DNA from: Utricularia gibba
Taxonomy: Eukaryota > Streptophyta > Magnoliopsida > Lamiales > Lentibulariaceae
Reading direction: 5' to 3'
Assembly: GCA_002189035.1 (NCBI GenBank)
Contig: NEEC01000016.1
Span: 2,317,001 to 2,381,000, forward strand
Length of the DNA stretch: 64,000 bases
Shown here: positions 36,530 through 51,334 of the stretch, in pieces
How the letters are laid out: the number at the start of each line of letters is the position of its first letter
Position numbering within the stretch: position 1 is the stretch's first letter
Program-made: the position numbers and the translations under genes
The notes under the pieces: model-generated
The model's input: only the letters and a program-made list of their open reading frames with translations
Told to the model about the DNA's origin: nothing
The model's database searches: none

Positions 36530-37586
36530 CTACTTATGTGGGGAACTAGCAGTAGACCTCAAGTCACTAGACATGGTCCCATGTGAAGAACCAGTAGTCG
36601 TGCAATGATCATTAAGCCATGCTACTCGATCTTCATCACGATCAAGCGCTAGAAATATCTCTCGATTAACTGTTCTAGTAAACAGACGGAGAGCCATACA
36701 CCAACATGTATCACCTCGGTTGATTCCTGCAGTTCGTTGCAAAAGCTCAACACATTTAGCAACGCTGAAGTCTGTCTTCAAGTTCTTCCGGTAGGTATTG
36801 TTCTCAGCGATCTCCTTCATCGATTTAGCAATTATGTCACTGTTGGTAGAACGACGACCTTTGCGTTTTTTTTTATGAAGAATTTTCGCCCTCGTTCGAT
36901 ACTGGAATTGAACCTTGTCCAGAAGGAGGTGTACCAAAGTCATCAATAGGAGTGAAATCCCAAATCAAACCTGTGTCCTCAATCGGTTGGGAATCATGAT
37001 TTTCATCGAAATCTTGAGGAAGAATACCATAATTTGGTGTATAACTATGCTCCCCATATGCAATGATACCATCAAAAAGTTTTTCTTGAATCTCAAGATG
37101 TGGTGGTGGTCCATCACGGTATTTCTTTGCATCTGGATTCTCCTAAACACAGAAAAAAAACATCAAATAATGAATCAATCAAAATAATGAAGTATATACC
37201 AATAAGTACTAGCATATAAATATAATCGTAAAATATACCGTAATTCTTTCATTCCACCACTCTTCTTCAGCCAAGATTGTATTTTTTTCACGATCCCAAC
37301 CAGTACCTGTCCAATTCTTTAGGCGATTCCACAATGTCCATAAACCTCGCAGTTCTGTCCATTTGTTCTTTATTTGCTTCATTGTGTACTCATCACCTGT
37401 TTTATCATTCAAATTTTTCAAGATATTGTTCCATCCTTGCTTGTTAAAAGAAGTTGTTGGTCTGTTTCCTGCCTCGGTTTCAGTTAAACAAATCTGCAAA
37501 AATAAGAGAAGTCGTCCAGATATCTTGTCCCATTTTGCACTTGGTTTCTTGATGGGTAATTTCGCTCTACCAATAGAATTATCCAT
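36530..37586 (-). pseudogene. PIF/Harbinger ORF1: Myb/SANT-like DNA-binding protein, one frameshift
   Basis: Exon 1 (37586-37232) encodes a Myb/SANT-like domain (KWDKISGRLLLFLQIC, WNNILKNLN, MKQIKNKWTELR, AEEEWWNERIT). A GT-AG intron (37231-37144) joins it to exon 2 (37143-36530), beginning ENPDAKKYRDGPPPHLEIQ. The frame shifts at a nine-T run (36866-36874, plus strand) between ..SNEGENSS and KKRKGRRSTNSD. The rest is a basic stretch and a helical C-terminus ending SSPHK. Plant Harbinger ORF1 proteins bind element ends and help import the transposase. It is almost complete; the homopolymer shift could be real or a sequencing slip. Confidence 0.7.
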
Positions 37587-39719
37587 CAGAATTTGCAGTC
37601 AGTGTGAATTTGATTTTTGTACCTGTCAAGTAAGATTAAATAAATATGAATTGCTATAGTTCAAATATGAAATAATCAAAATGGAACAAATAAACTATAA
37701 CATGCAATTAATTGTGATGTTGTGCACATAGGTGATGATCAATAAAGTGAAGAATAAAGTGACCACATTCTTTAAGTGATGAATATCCGTTTGAGCATTC
37801 TCTAAAACAATTCCCACACAAGGCACGTGTTTCCTTACTTCATGTATCCTCCAATTATGGCAGTCCAATTTACCACATTCCTTTGAGGCAACGAACACCT
37901 TCCTCAAGCTCACAACATCCCCACATTTATTGTAGATATCAACCAAATAAGTACCCACTATTACATGATTTCCTTATACTATTTAGCAACCCATTCATAT
38001 TTCAGATATGAAAAGTAGAGAAAACTCACAGATTGAAATCAGACATTATGCATTTAGACTGATGAAAAAATGAAAAATACAGAGGAAAAATTATTAACCA
38101 GATGACTTACCGCTTGGAAAATCGTAGGAGCACTAATTTCTGTGCTGAAACTGGTACATATCGAAGATGGACTTGCGCTTCCTAGGGTTTGTTGCTGAAA
38201 TCCCCTTTCATTCTTTATCGGTTTTAGAAGGGTATTCTAGTGAATAAAGCGTGAGAAGTAAAAGTGGAGATAAGAAGTAGCCCATGTGCTACTTCTCATT
38301 TATTAAAGAAAGAAGGAGCAGTAGAAGTAAAATGGACAGCAAGAAGATAAGTAGAATAACGTGTTGTTCTGTGAAAATTTTAATTCTACTTTTTTTTTAA
38401 AAAAAAGTAGAATTTATGTGATGAGAAGTTGTGCCGAACATGCACTTAGAAGTGCTTCAATATTTCTGCTTCAAAAAACTCAAAAGTTGTTTCTGTTTTC
38501 AACAAAAATCGCTTTAAAAGCACTTCATTTGAAGCAGAATCAGAAATAAACAGACCTTGACACTATTCAGGACTCCTGACTTATAGTAAGTCAAAGTCTG
38601 CAGCAATGATTAGGTACTTACTTGCACGTATGGAAAAGTTGGTGGCGCATGCAAGATAGAAAGAATGATGGAAGAGAATCATAAGGAGTTAATGCACGTG
38701 GGGAGTAAGATAAAGCCAACTCGTAACACTTGTTTTAAAACTTTTGACACTTACTTTTCAAACTTAGAACTTTTGGTTCTTCATCTCCTCCAATGGAGGA
38801 AGGATACTTTAGCTTTCCATTTTCGTTTCTGTTTTCATGACCATTCATGACTAGACTCTTTTAGTTTCTGAGAATAGATGAAATTTCCTTCCAAGTCTTG
38901 AGTACTAATCTCGGTTCTTTGCTGAATTCATTCCGGATTTTGCATACTTCCACACGTCTTGTTGTAATCTTTCTGTAACGTTTCCTAGTCACGGTCCATG
39001 AGCAGCAGGCCACTTCTCATTGATTTTGATGAAGAGTGAGGTGAAGAGCACCATCTCCAACCCTATTGGTTCGAGAGAAGTAGCAAATTGTTTGTGACAT
39101 AGGTACTACGACAATGAATAGGTAGTGACCTTGTACCTGTCATTGGTCATTGACAATAGTTGGACACATACGCAGAATTCAGTTTTGAGGGCAATCGAAG
39201 ACAATCCACTTGTCTTCTCAATCGTCCAAGGGAGAATCACTTGAGACTATTCCCGTGCATCCTTATCAATTGAGTGTAAGGAAGAGTAGGCTATACCTTA
39301 CTCTTATAACCACCTATTTGGAAGGAATCAGTGAAAGCCGAGGCAAAGATAGATAAAAAGAGTAAACAGAATCAATTTTCCAGGAACTGCAATCTTAATC
39401 AAAGTCCATTACTTGCATTATAACTGTTATTTATGTACTTTAAAAAACTTCTTTTATGAACCCGTGACAATTTGTACAAGTTTTCTACAAAACACTTTTC
39501 GCAAAACTCAACTCCATGAGATCAACATTCATACTATGCTTTATTGTGTTTTATGTTTTTTTAAATTAAAATTAGTTGAAGAAACAATACGCAACAGATA
39601 CTGTTACTAGGTCTTTGACCTTACATTCTCTACCACTAGGCACCCAACATCCTCATTGAGTACCCCTTATCCCACCATTGATATGTGCCCCTATTTGACT
39701 TTAATACCAAATGCCGCGA

Positions 39720-40005
39720 CTCATGCTACTCTCGTATGAGATTGTGTGCTTTGGACATCTAATACTTACGATTTTACCTTATCCCCTCCTAGAGAAAAAA
39801 ATCTCAAGGTCCCTTTATTTAAGAATATATCATCTTCCATTTACAACTAATGTGAGATATTATTATTAGATTTTTACCCTTACATTGTTTCCTCATGATT
39901 TACATAATATTATGAAATTTTACAATTAATTTGTAAGGTCAGAGGCCTTGTGGTGGTATTCCACATTAGTTGCGAATGGAAAAGAGGATGTACTTAAATA
40001 GAGAA
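39720..40005. repeat. Small unclassified repeat with inverted halves, upstream of the kinase gene
   Basis: 39818-39866 and the reverse complement of 39950-40005 share 'tatttaag.a.atc.tctt.catt..caactaatgtg', and the first half also matches 32392-32436. The arrangement resembles a small inverted-repeat element. No coding sequence and no clear TSD. Confidence 0.4.
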
Positions 40006-40540
40006 ACACTTCTAATCTGTGAAATTTTTTTTGTAGAAGAAAATAACGTAAAATTATACATCGAAATAGCATAAAACTGTAAATATTATATGCCCAAAAT
40101 AGATGATATCATACAAGGTAAAGATAGTTTGTTACATAATTACTATAAATTATTCATTAAACATAATATGGCGTACCAAACAAATCTTGAATTTTAATAA
40201 GGTGGTGCGTGTTGATACATCATCTAAATATATAATTGACGAGTGGATGGTATTTATGTATTGTTTTGTCGACGATGGTGTGTATTTTCAGAAGTCAGGA
40301 CCCTACGGAGCGTTGACTGGTCAAAAGCAGAAAACCAAGAGAAAGCAACCTGCGCAGGTAGCGATTGGCTCCGCACCCCAACGGATCGCGCTGCAACATT
40401 TATCTTTTTGTTGACCAGTTGCCTCTTCTACAATTCGCCGCTGATTCGCAGGATTTGCTCCTTTCCTGGGCATGTTTTAGGGAGAGCTGTCGATGTTCCT
40501 TTGTTCTTTTGGAAGCCGTTCTTGATTCCTGAACAGATAG

Positions 40541-40879
40541 GTAAATAAAGGTTTCTAGGTTTTCATTTTCCTCTTCGTCTGCGTCGAACCCTCTTTTGTT
40601 CGGTCGATGGTTGATCCAGATCCTGTGTTGGTTGCCTTTATCCGGGCTATAATTATCCTTTCCCTTTGCGTCTAGATAGCCAAGAGGGAGATATTTTGGT
40701 TGTTTATGTTTCAGATCTAGTTGCTGGTTGTGGAAACCTTAACTGCATCATTAAAGTTTGTTCCGTTTCTATGTGATTTTTCAAAAAAGGTCCGGTACAA
40801 GATTTGTGCCGAGGGGTTTCCTGATTTTTGTAGGGTATACTGTCACTTTTTTTGTTTTAACTCTTGGTTTCGGTTGCAG
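40541..40879 (+). other. Probable 5'-UTR intron of the GSK3-like kinase gene
   Basis: Donor TAG|GTAAAT at 40541 and acceptor GGTTGCAG|AAT at 40879 enclose a T-rich stretch; the start codon follows at 40923. Plant SHAGGY-like kinase genes commonly have a leader intron. Splicing is inferred from the signals only. Confidence 0.5.
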
Positions 40880-40922
40880 AATCTTCTGGGATACGTATGC
40901 TTATACTGCTTACAGAGAGAGA

Positions 40923-43078
<2,156 letters not shown>

Positions 43079-43463
43079 CTGTGAAGGTTCATTTCCACTT
43101 GCATTGTTTTATCTCACCTCACCCAGTGATGGCGTCTCCGTGTCCTGAATGTCTGCCACTCTGCTGTAGTATACAACCTGTATATGGAAGTTTTACAGAG
43201 GAATTGTCTTCTTACAGCGTGTGCGCTCGCTATCCACACTTTAATGACATCAGAAATGCACGCATTATTGGCTCTGGGGGATGACCCGGGTGACGTTGCG
43301 ATGGGAGTGTCTGCATCTGAGAAAATGTTGCCCAAAATTCAATTAAAACGAGCGAGATGGCAAAGCGTATTTATTCATCATCTAGAAATGGGGGCTGGGC
43401 TGGCTGGCTGGCTGCCAAAAATGAGTAAGAGGAGGAGACTAAGCCATCTCTCTCTCTCTCTCT

Positions 43464-44665
43464 CTAGGCAACGGAGGGGGTCCGGACATGCGGCATGGCG
43501 ATGCCGGGAGTGGGGACCACCAGCGCCTGCGCCTGCGCCGCGGCTGGCTGCTTCCGTTGGTAGTCGAGGGACTCATCTTGGTAAATATCCCGCCATTTCT
43601 TCACCAGCATCTTGATGTCATCCCTTTCCATGTTGGGCTCCTCCCCAGAGTACCTCCACGGCTTCGAACCCTTGCAATTCCAAAGCCACGTCTGTCAACA
43701 CACACAGACACAGACACAGACACACACTACAACTGAAAGAGGCATTCATGGGCCTCCAGTTCCACTCACCGCAGCACAGTAGTGAACCACCTTCACCTCT
43801 TGCAGCTCCACGTTTTCAGGGTGGCGCCATAGCATGGCGAGCACCAGATTGTACACATTTGAAATGGGCTTGTACCTGCTCTGGAAGAACATGTTGAGGA
43901 AATCCTGCAATTCAAAACCACCCACCGCTGAACACACATACATGCCTCCATGGATGCAAGCTAGCTTCTTCTTGTTGATTGGTTACCTGCTCCGCGAATG
44001 GAGTCGGGGGAGTCACTCGAACACTTTCCAGAAGACGTTGATAAGTCGAGAGACTGGGCTCGAACACGAACATTCCGGCGTTGAAGTACGGCGGTGGTGG
44101 AGTCCCCATCTCCGCCGGCCAACGGATCTTCTCGGGGCACTGCTGGCAGTAGCCGATGCGGTGCTGTGGCGTGTGGCTCCACGTTTTCTCGCAGTAGCAG
44201 TCCTTCACAGCGTACAAGTAGCCGTCCTCCAGGCCGAACAGATGGTCTATGTTGTCGTACACTTGGATGTCCCCATCCAGATAAACCATCTTCTCATACT
44301 CCACAAACTGCGGATATGAAGCCAAAGAAATTAACATGCAGTGCAGAGATGAAGTCAAAGCACGCTGGTGAACCTACACTCCAGATGCGGAGCTTGGAGT
44401 AGTTGATGACGTAGTAAGGCATGGCGAACTGGGTCTGGCTCTGGGGCGGGTAAACGGGCTCAATCGCCTTGAGAATGCATCCCTGCTCCTCCAAGAGGCG
44501 ACGGTGATGTGCAGGGACATCAGGGAGCACCGCCACCACCAGGGGATACGCCGATCTCACCTTCCGAAGACCCTTCGCCAGTCCCACAACTCCCTTGACG
44601 TAATTCCCATCACCTGCAAGGAACGTCACGTACGCCGCCGCAGAAGAAAGAAGGCGATTAGCCAT
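43464..44665 (-). CDS. GOLS: Galactinol synthase (4 exons)
   Basis: Cytosolic GT8-family enzyme making galactinol from UDP-galactose and myo-inositol, the first committed step of raffinose-family oligosaccharides, usually stress-induced. Exons on the minus strand: 44665-44378, 44307-43987, 43904-43770, 43670-43464; 316 residues. Seen: YVTFLAGDGNYVKGVVGLAKGL blocks, Mn-binding DxD at 107-109 (YLDGDIQ), CEKTWSHT, FNAGMFVFEP, LVLAMLWRHPENV, HYCAA/GSKPWRY. The start is the first Met in frame before YVTFLAG. The exon 4 acceptor is taken at TTGCAAG|GGT because it restores CAA-GSKPWR; TTGACAG 14 bases upstream would add residues out of family pattern. The tail is Ala/Gln-rich and ends TPSVA, a variant of the usual APSAA. 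A TATA-like 'ctatatat' lies about 50 bp upstream. Confidence 0.93.
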
Positions 44666-45043
44666 TTGCACACGCAGATAGTAAGCCAAGCTCGGGGATT
44701 CCGGGAAGCACACATAGATATATAGCAGCTCCGAGGGTGGAGTCCGGAGGAGCCGCTGGTATTTTTGGAAGAAGGTTCTGGACTGGGAAACCTTTCCAAA
44801 ATCCTCCCTGGTAATCCTACATTTTCCCATTTTATAGCAACTAAAATCTTCCCGAAGCAAAAGAAATAATTTACATTGGGCCGGTCCGGCCCAATACACA
44901 CATATGAGGCCCTCCTCCTGCTCACCCCATTTTTCGAAAATCTCATCGAATAAGCCCTAATGTGTCCCGTTTCCAGTTTGTTTCCCTGTGAATGCTATTG
45001 CTGGTGCTTGGTATCCCCTCCGTGTGCTTGGTCAGTGTGAGTC
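44666..45043. promoter_or_regulatory. Divergent intergenic region between GolS and SWC4
   Basis: Only 378 bp separate the two start codons, so both promoters and 5' leaders lie here. A TATA-like sequence for GolS (minus, 44717-44725) is visible. On the SWC4 side no TATA box is evident, fitting a housekeeping-type promoter. Specific stress elements were not asserted. Confidence 0.6.
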
Positions 45044-47893
45044 ATGGATGCCAAGGATATTCTAGGTTTGCCCAAGAATGTGTTGCCTACGCAAGAGAAG
45101 AAGTCCAGGCCACCTAGAGAGTCTCATAGAAAACCTGATGGAATCTCGCGGGAGGTTTCTTTGGAATTGTTACGCACCTCTTATTCCAATTACTTCTGCG
45201 CTCTATGGGCACTTGATTCTTGCATCTTAGGTATACGCTCTTACGGGAGGATTGCCACCGTTGATTCCAGCCATTGATACGACCCAGCTAAAACGGAAAG
45301 CGCAGTCGGAGAATGAGAAGGTTGCTGTTTTGCTTGGCTTCCGATTTTTTGATTTGTTGCTTGGTTGTACGTTTTCGCAATGGCAATTTAACGAGAGTAA
45401 CCCAATTTTTTTTTCTAGATTTCCTGGAAATGGCTTCCCTTCTCAAACTCCGCTAGGAAAGATGATCTACAGCTTTACCACTGGGTATGTGTGATGCATA
45501 TGATGTGCAATCTTTTGAAAATCTTTATGAATAAAGGGTAACCACGGCACCTTTTTTGCAGGTTAGAGTTGTGAATGGCGTTCCACCTACTGGGGACTAT
45601 TCTTTTGCAAAGTATAACAAAGTGAGTAAACATTTTCATGGGTAGATCTATACCTTGATGATGTGGCATTATGCATCAAGGTCATTCGTTTCCGATGAAC
45701 ATGTAAATGAGTTACTCAGATATTACGGTATCCGTGCAGTCTGTTGAAGTTATCAAGTATACGGATGAGGAGTACGAAAAATACCTATCTGACACCGTAT
45801 GTCAGTTAATCTATTCAAATTCTACTAATTTGCAATGATTTTTTTTAATTACGCTGGATATGCATAAATGTTATTTGTTGAACCCTTAGATTCTATTGAG
45901 ATTCAGCTGCAATTCAAAATGCTGATCACCCCCAGATTGACGGGGTTAGTTTTTTGTTCTATCTTTAGAATTGGACCAAGGAAGAGACAGATGAATTGTT
46001 TGATTTATGCCAAAGATTTGATCTCCGATTCATTGTGATTGCGGATAGATTCCCATATTCTAAAACAGTTGAGGAACTTAAGGATCGTTATTACAGTGGT
46101 ATGTTTTATATACTGTATGCTTCATGATTTATTGAGCTCTGTTTTGATTTCACTGGTAATTTAATGTCCCATGTTTGTACTTTGTACGGTTTTTTTTTTA
46201 TCATACTCATGTTTGGTGAAAGTATTTTTGAGGCGGTTTGATGTGATTTCTGTTATGCAGTGTCTCGAGCCATCCTGATTGCAAGGGCCAAGTCGCCTAG
46301 TGATGTTGCCAATAATCCCCTTGTTAAGGTCAACTTCTAACATCTCCCGGTTTAATCTTGGATTTCTCTAATTTGATCCCCTTATTTATGTAGGAGCCTT
46401 ACAATGCCTCTCAAGAAACTGAGAGGAAGCATTCACTAAATCTAATTCTCTCGCATACAAAGCAGCAAGAGCGGAAGGATGTTGAGGTCTGACACTGTTG
46501 GTGTGCCACGCATTTTTAATTGTGGATGATGTTTTTCTTCCAAGCGTTTTTCCCTTTCAGGTTTCAACTGCTCTCCGTTTATGTTATCTCTTAATTTAAG
46601 CATTTTATTTTCCAGGTTCTTGCTCAAGCGAAGAGAATATACGAGGCGAGGAAATCCATAAAGGTGACTCCTCGCTTACATAATTGATTTTTAATCGCAT
46701 AGCTTAAAATGTGAAGGTTTATGCCTTTTTTCCGTGGCACATGTTTCATATTTTAATTTTCAAATAGGATTTCTACAAGAGTGAGATTAATCCTGTTAAT
46801 TCCTACCCCTAGGCTCCTGTTGAACCTGAATTGATGGCTACATCAGACAACGAACCCTGTGCTGCTGGTAAAGAGAATTATGCTGCTGATGCAGCCACCC
46901 CTTTGAATCTTCCGCCATCCACTGTTTCTGTTTCAAATCCAGTGTCTGAAACTGCTTCTGTTGCTGCTTCTCTTCGCATGGTATGCCTTTTTAATTCTCA
47001 GCTTTTGCTTTTCCATTTCTGATGAATAATCTGTGCAGTTACATGTGTACTTGAGATCATATGCCCATGCACAAATGGTTGAAGCTGTAAGTTCATCTGC
47101 AGCAATTCGGACAATCAAGCGGGTTGAGCAGACTCTGCAAGATCTTGGGGTTCGATTTCTGCTCCTTCATAATTACTATCCAACTCGTAATTCCGTTGGT
47201 ACTGCTGCCATGGGTTAGTTTTCAAGGTAATTTTTGTCTGACAGGTGAATTTGAAACCAAAAATCCCCACAAAATCCGTGTGTGCAGAGCATCTGGAACT
47301 AAGAAAGGACATACTCATTCTATTAGATCTTCAGAGACAGGTTGCGTTCTCCCCCTTGTTTTCTCACTTAAACAACGGAAGTTGTGGTGCAAGATTGGTT
47401 AATGCTTTTACCACCGAAATTCTCACATATTAATGTATTGTATGAACAGCTGCAAAACAAGGAGGCTGAGTCTTCATCATTCCGTGATGCTGCTGATACT
47501 CCTGGTACGCCTACAAAGGTAATGCAACAGGAGTTCATGAAGTTGCTTCTGTGTATGAACGTGGGTTTATTTGTTCATGCAACGTTTCCCTCTTGTTGTC
47601 GGCTTCAGCGAGCCATGGATCTGGATCGGGCATTCACCCCAGAGACACAAGGCATGGGAGGTACGCACAAAAAATGTCTATCTCCTGATGCATCTCTAAC
47701 ATTGAGCTTTCTTGATAGGGGAGAGATTCAACAAAAGGGAGCAGAAGCGCAAGGTAATTATTAGGGATGCATAGAATAATTATGTTCTGTTGATGGATGG
47801 TTGTTGGTTTCTCAGGGGCCAGGGAGGTCACTGGAAGCTCCCTCTTCGCCGGCCCAGTCGAAAAGGCCGAGAAAGCACAAGGCTTCGGATTAA
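45044..47893 (+). CDS. SWC4: SWC4 / DMAP1 homolog, SWR1 and NuA4 complex subunit (16 exons)
   Basis: Nuclear subunit shared by the SWR1 (H2A.Z deposition) and NuA4 (H4 acetylation) complexes. Exons: 45044-45154, 45231-45320, 45419-45484, 45562-45621, 45740-45796, 45969-46098, 46261-46328, 46394-46486, 46616-46663, 46813-46980, 47039-47149, 47245-47340, 47450-47518, 47609-47660, 47719-47753, 47816-47893; every intron GT-AG, phases close, 443 residues (Arabidopsis SWC4 about 440). Seen: N-terminus [53 protein letters not shown]/Myb-like domain at about 129-172 ([20 protein letters not shown]..); DMAP1-type C-terminal region ([38 protein letters not shown]) and a basic tail ending [10 protein letters not shown]. 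Exon 6 begins NWTKEE where relatives have DPxWTKEE. No lesions. Confidence 0.95.
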
Positions 47894-48179
47894 CTCACTC
47901 CGATCTGAAAAAAGTAGTTGTAGGAAGCACGCAGAGAGGCCCGGCTGCTTTCCATCCCCCAGGCGTGGATCCGATCATCATTACCACCACGTCGTAACTC
48001 CTGCCAACGCCGTTGGAAGGAAGGGACTCCTCAAAGAAGAGGGTCGTTTGGTGCCACAATTTTCGAGTGTAGTCGCAGGCCACCCGCCCGGCGGGATAGG
48101 TAGGTTGGTCGGGGAAGGGAAGAAAGTAAAGCATGGTCGGCTGGGGTTCCCAGGGGGGAGGATTTTTTCATTCTAAAAA

Positions 48180-48735
48180 ATAACTCGAAAATTTGTTGAA
48201 ATTTAAAACTGGGAAGCATAGGAATATACTGACAACTCCTGACCCTGGAGACGACGACTGAAAAAGAAATTTAATCATCATCCGAGTGGGGGTTCATTAA
48301 ATATTTTTTAACTTTAAATTTATATTATCAATATATCTTTAGAATTTATTGTATGTAGTTTGTATTTTTTATTTTAAATGTATGTTATTAATCGATGCTT
48401 ATGTATTCTATGAATTAAATTCATTTTTTAAAAATTTTTTTATCATACATCATTAGATCGTTATACATTATTTGGATTAACTACATATTTTTATTTTCGA
48501 TTTGTCAATATAAAAAATAAATATTATCAATCAAAAAATAATATATATATATATATAATAATATAAGATATAATGTATCATAAAAAATTATATGAATATA
48601 AAGAAACACCATTCAACACATAACTACCGATTCTTACGTTTTTACAACTACTCCATCGATATCAATTACAATGAGATAGAAAATTATCAAACTCGAAATA
48701 AAAAATTAGAATTGAATCAAGTTTATATTTAGATA

Positions 48736-48774
<39 letters not shown>

Positions 48775-51303
48775 TGCATTTTATTGTTATTTAAATCTAA
48801 CAAGAATTTTTTTTTGAAAATGATACGAACATTGATAAATACTAAAATCTTGATACAAATCACAATCTTAATGCTAGTACAGAGGGGGATGGCATCTAAA
48901 TTTTGATCTAGATTTGATAAACGAGAATTTTGGCACATCATTGAAATGCAAATTCATGAATCAAATAAATTTATAATTATGAACATAGTGATTAGGATCG
49001 AACACGAAGAGTAAGTGCTTCTCATGTAATTATCAATACATACAATCAGTATTACATTGGTAGATTTAGTCTAAACTAGAACTAAGGCAAATTTATGATA
49101 AAATACAATAAAGAAAAGCAACAAACTTTTAAACTCGGTTATACCTAAAATGAGATAAGTGATGCCTTGGGACTTCTAGGGTTAACATGCAAATTATTAC
49201 AACTATTCCTCTTAAATCATAAATCATTCACATAACAACCAAAGGCATAAGTTAGCTTAAATCTTTGTTTTTTCTAATTTTTTTTCTATCTTTAATTAAG
49301 TTTATTCTAGTGAGTTTTACTACTCCCCCTCGGTTGGATCTATCCTAGTTTGTAAGGAAATAATGTGATACTTGGTTAATTTGGTTTAATGAATAACAAA
49401 TTTGTCAATCCTTTTAACCCAAGGCATCACTAGGTGCATTAGCTACTCTTCATAAGTGAAAATAAAACGTTTTCATGACATATACTAAATAACATTCTAG
49501 TCTCAAATTTTAATAACAACCAATAGTGTATAACAAAAACAAGAGAAGGTAAAAGGACACTATTCTTAGCTTAGGTATATTATTAATATAGTAAGACTAT
49601 TAGTAGAAAAAGACATTAGTAACAAAGTAATCATGATTATGATTGCAACTAATGAAACATCAAATTATACAATTCTATCACATAGCGGTTGATATGATTT
49701 AAGATAAACCTTTACATATGTATCCAGTAATTGATATACAATTTTTCTTTCTTATACGAGGTTGTACTCCAAATCTCAACATTATAATTCAATGGAAGCA
49801 TCACAATAGAAATGTACAACATTATGCATTTTTATAATTGGTCCTTATATTCAAGCATATAAATGATGTTAGTCGGTGGTATCAATTGATATGTTGATTA
49901 CGATAACTTTCAATGCATCTTGCAAATATGTTCCATTTACATTTGCTATTATTGATGAGAAAATGGATGATTTATGAATGTGATTTTTCAAGTTGCTCAA
50001 TAGATATATTTTGAATATACATCTACTTACTTAATCTGTAAAAGATGTGATTCCATTAAAAAGGTAGTAGACTGAATTCATGACTTTAAGCTTGAAAATG
50101 GTGGATATCTGATAACATATAATTTTCATTGTTTTCATATTAGAAAATGATTAATATTATGTTACAAAATTAATATTTTATTAGACATTTATGTAATTTT
50201 GTAATTAGTAGTACTATTTATGTCTTTTATTCTACATTGAAATTAAATTCTAGATTTAATTACCAAATCTTAATCTTTTTTTTAATCACTTTTTTTAAAC
50301 AATGTAGCACGTTTTTAGCAGTCTTCATTTGTCATTTTCTTTGGGAAATAGAGAAAAAAGTTGAAAATGGAAGATACCAAATCTCGAGGTGACAAGATGA
50401 AAAATTTTTTGGAACAAGATGAAGTAAACATAAAAAATATCTAAAGTAGATTTAGAATACTACTAAACGTAGGTTTGGAGAAGGATTTTGAAAGAAAAAT
50501 CATAGAACCATAAAGAGGATGAATAAAGAAGAACCTATTTGATCTCACAAAATTTCTTTTATTTAAGAACACTATTCCTAAACAAGAGAAAACTACAAAT
50601 ATCTTAGGATTTTGCAATAAAATATTAACATTTGTGTTACTATTTATATTCATTCTTTTATCAAATTGCAATTAAATATATTGTGGATAATCTTTTATAT
50701 ACTAGTTTCATTTCTCTTCCACATGAGTAACTAGGTACCACACAATGTATTGAAATAAAAAAGAATAAGTATGTTCATTATTCATTAGACTACCTAAGAC
50801 TATAATCATATTGTCTCTTTAACAAATCAGTATAAATGTAAGAGAAGGAGGTAGTGATATTAATCCTAAACAACTCTAATTAAATGTAGATAAAAAAATT
50901 GGAAAAAATAAAGATTTAGATAAATATGAATTTTTGTTATATTAGATAAATTATTTTTGATTTGAATAGGATAAATATAGCAATGAACATCCTGGAAGTC
51001 TCAAGACATCACACTATTTGTTTTTAGACATAAGTGTGTTTTATTCATTTATTATTTTACTGCACTTTATCATTGAATTGTATCAGTTCTTACGTCAATC
51101 AAATCTTTTATGACAAAAACGTAATGCATTAATCTTCATATCAGAAGTACAAATATCTTTTTATTCGACTCTAACCACTATATCCATATTATTGTATGAC
51201 TGGTTGTAAATTAGATTTATAAAGTTATTTGGTAAGGGAATTAAATTAATTTTATTTATAAAAATATGTATATATATATATATATATATTATTTATTTAT
51301 TTA

Positions 51304-51334
<31 letters not shown>

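Larger units (their letters stand above)
32710..38557. mobile_element. PIF/Harbinger DNA transposon, rearranged, TSD TGA
   Basis: Imperfect terminal inverted repeats: left GGCCCTATTTATTTTTGCTTC, right (reverse complement) AGGTCTGTTTATTTCTGATTC, both followed inward by similar AT-rich subterminal sequence with 'gaagcag'. The 3-bp duplication TGA (32707-32709, 38558-38560) fits the TNA target of Harbinger elements. Inside are a nearly complete Myb/SANT-like ORF1 (minus), the N-terminal part of a HARBI1-like transposase (minus), a separate internally deleted transposase copy (plus), one LTR insertion and three repeat arrays. The two opposed transposase pieces mean it is rearranged, or that one deletion derivative lies inside another. 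Confidence 0.7.
32437..39596 (+). repeat. Solo LTR (TGTTAAGT type) split by a PIF/Harbinger insertion
   Basis: Left part 32437-32709 starts TGTTAAGTATCATTTTTTAG; right part 38558-39596 ends GAAACAATACGCAACA. Together they are colinear with the solo LTR 13860-15023. Flanking 5-mers are GATAT (32432-32436) and GATAC (39597-39601), a TSD with one change. The intervening 32710-38557 is a separate DNA transposon flanked by TGA. Confidence 0.75.

Noticed and set aside
43680-43735. 'acacacagacacagacacag' tract as a regulatory repeat
   Set aside because: It is a pyrimidine-type (minus strand GT) microsatellite inside GolS intron 3; no further signal.
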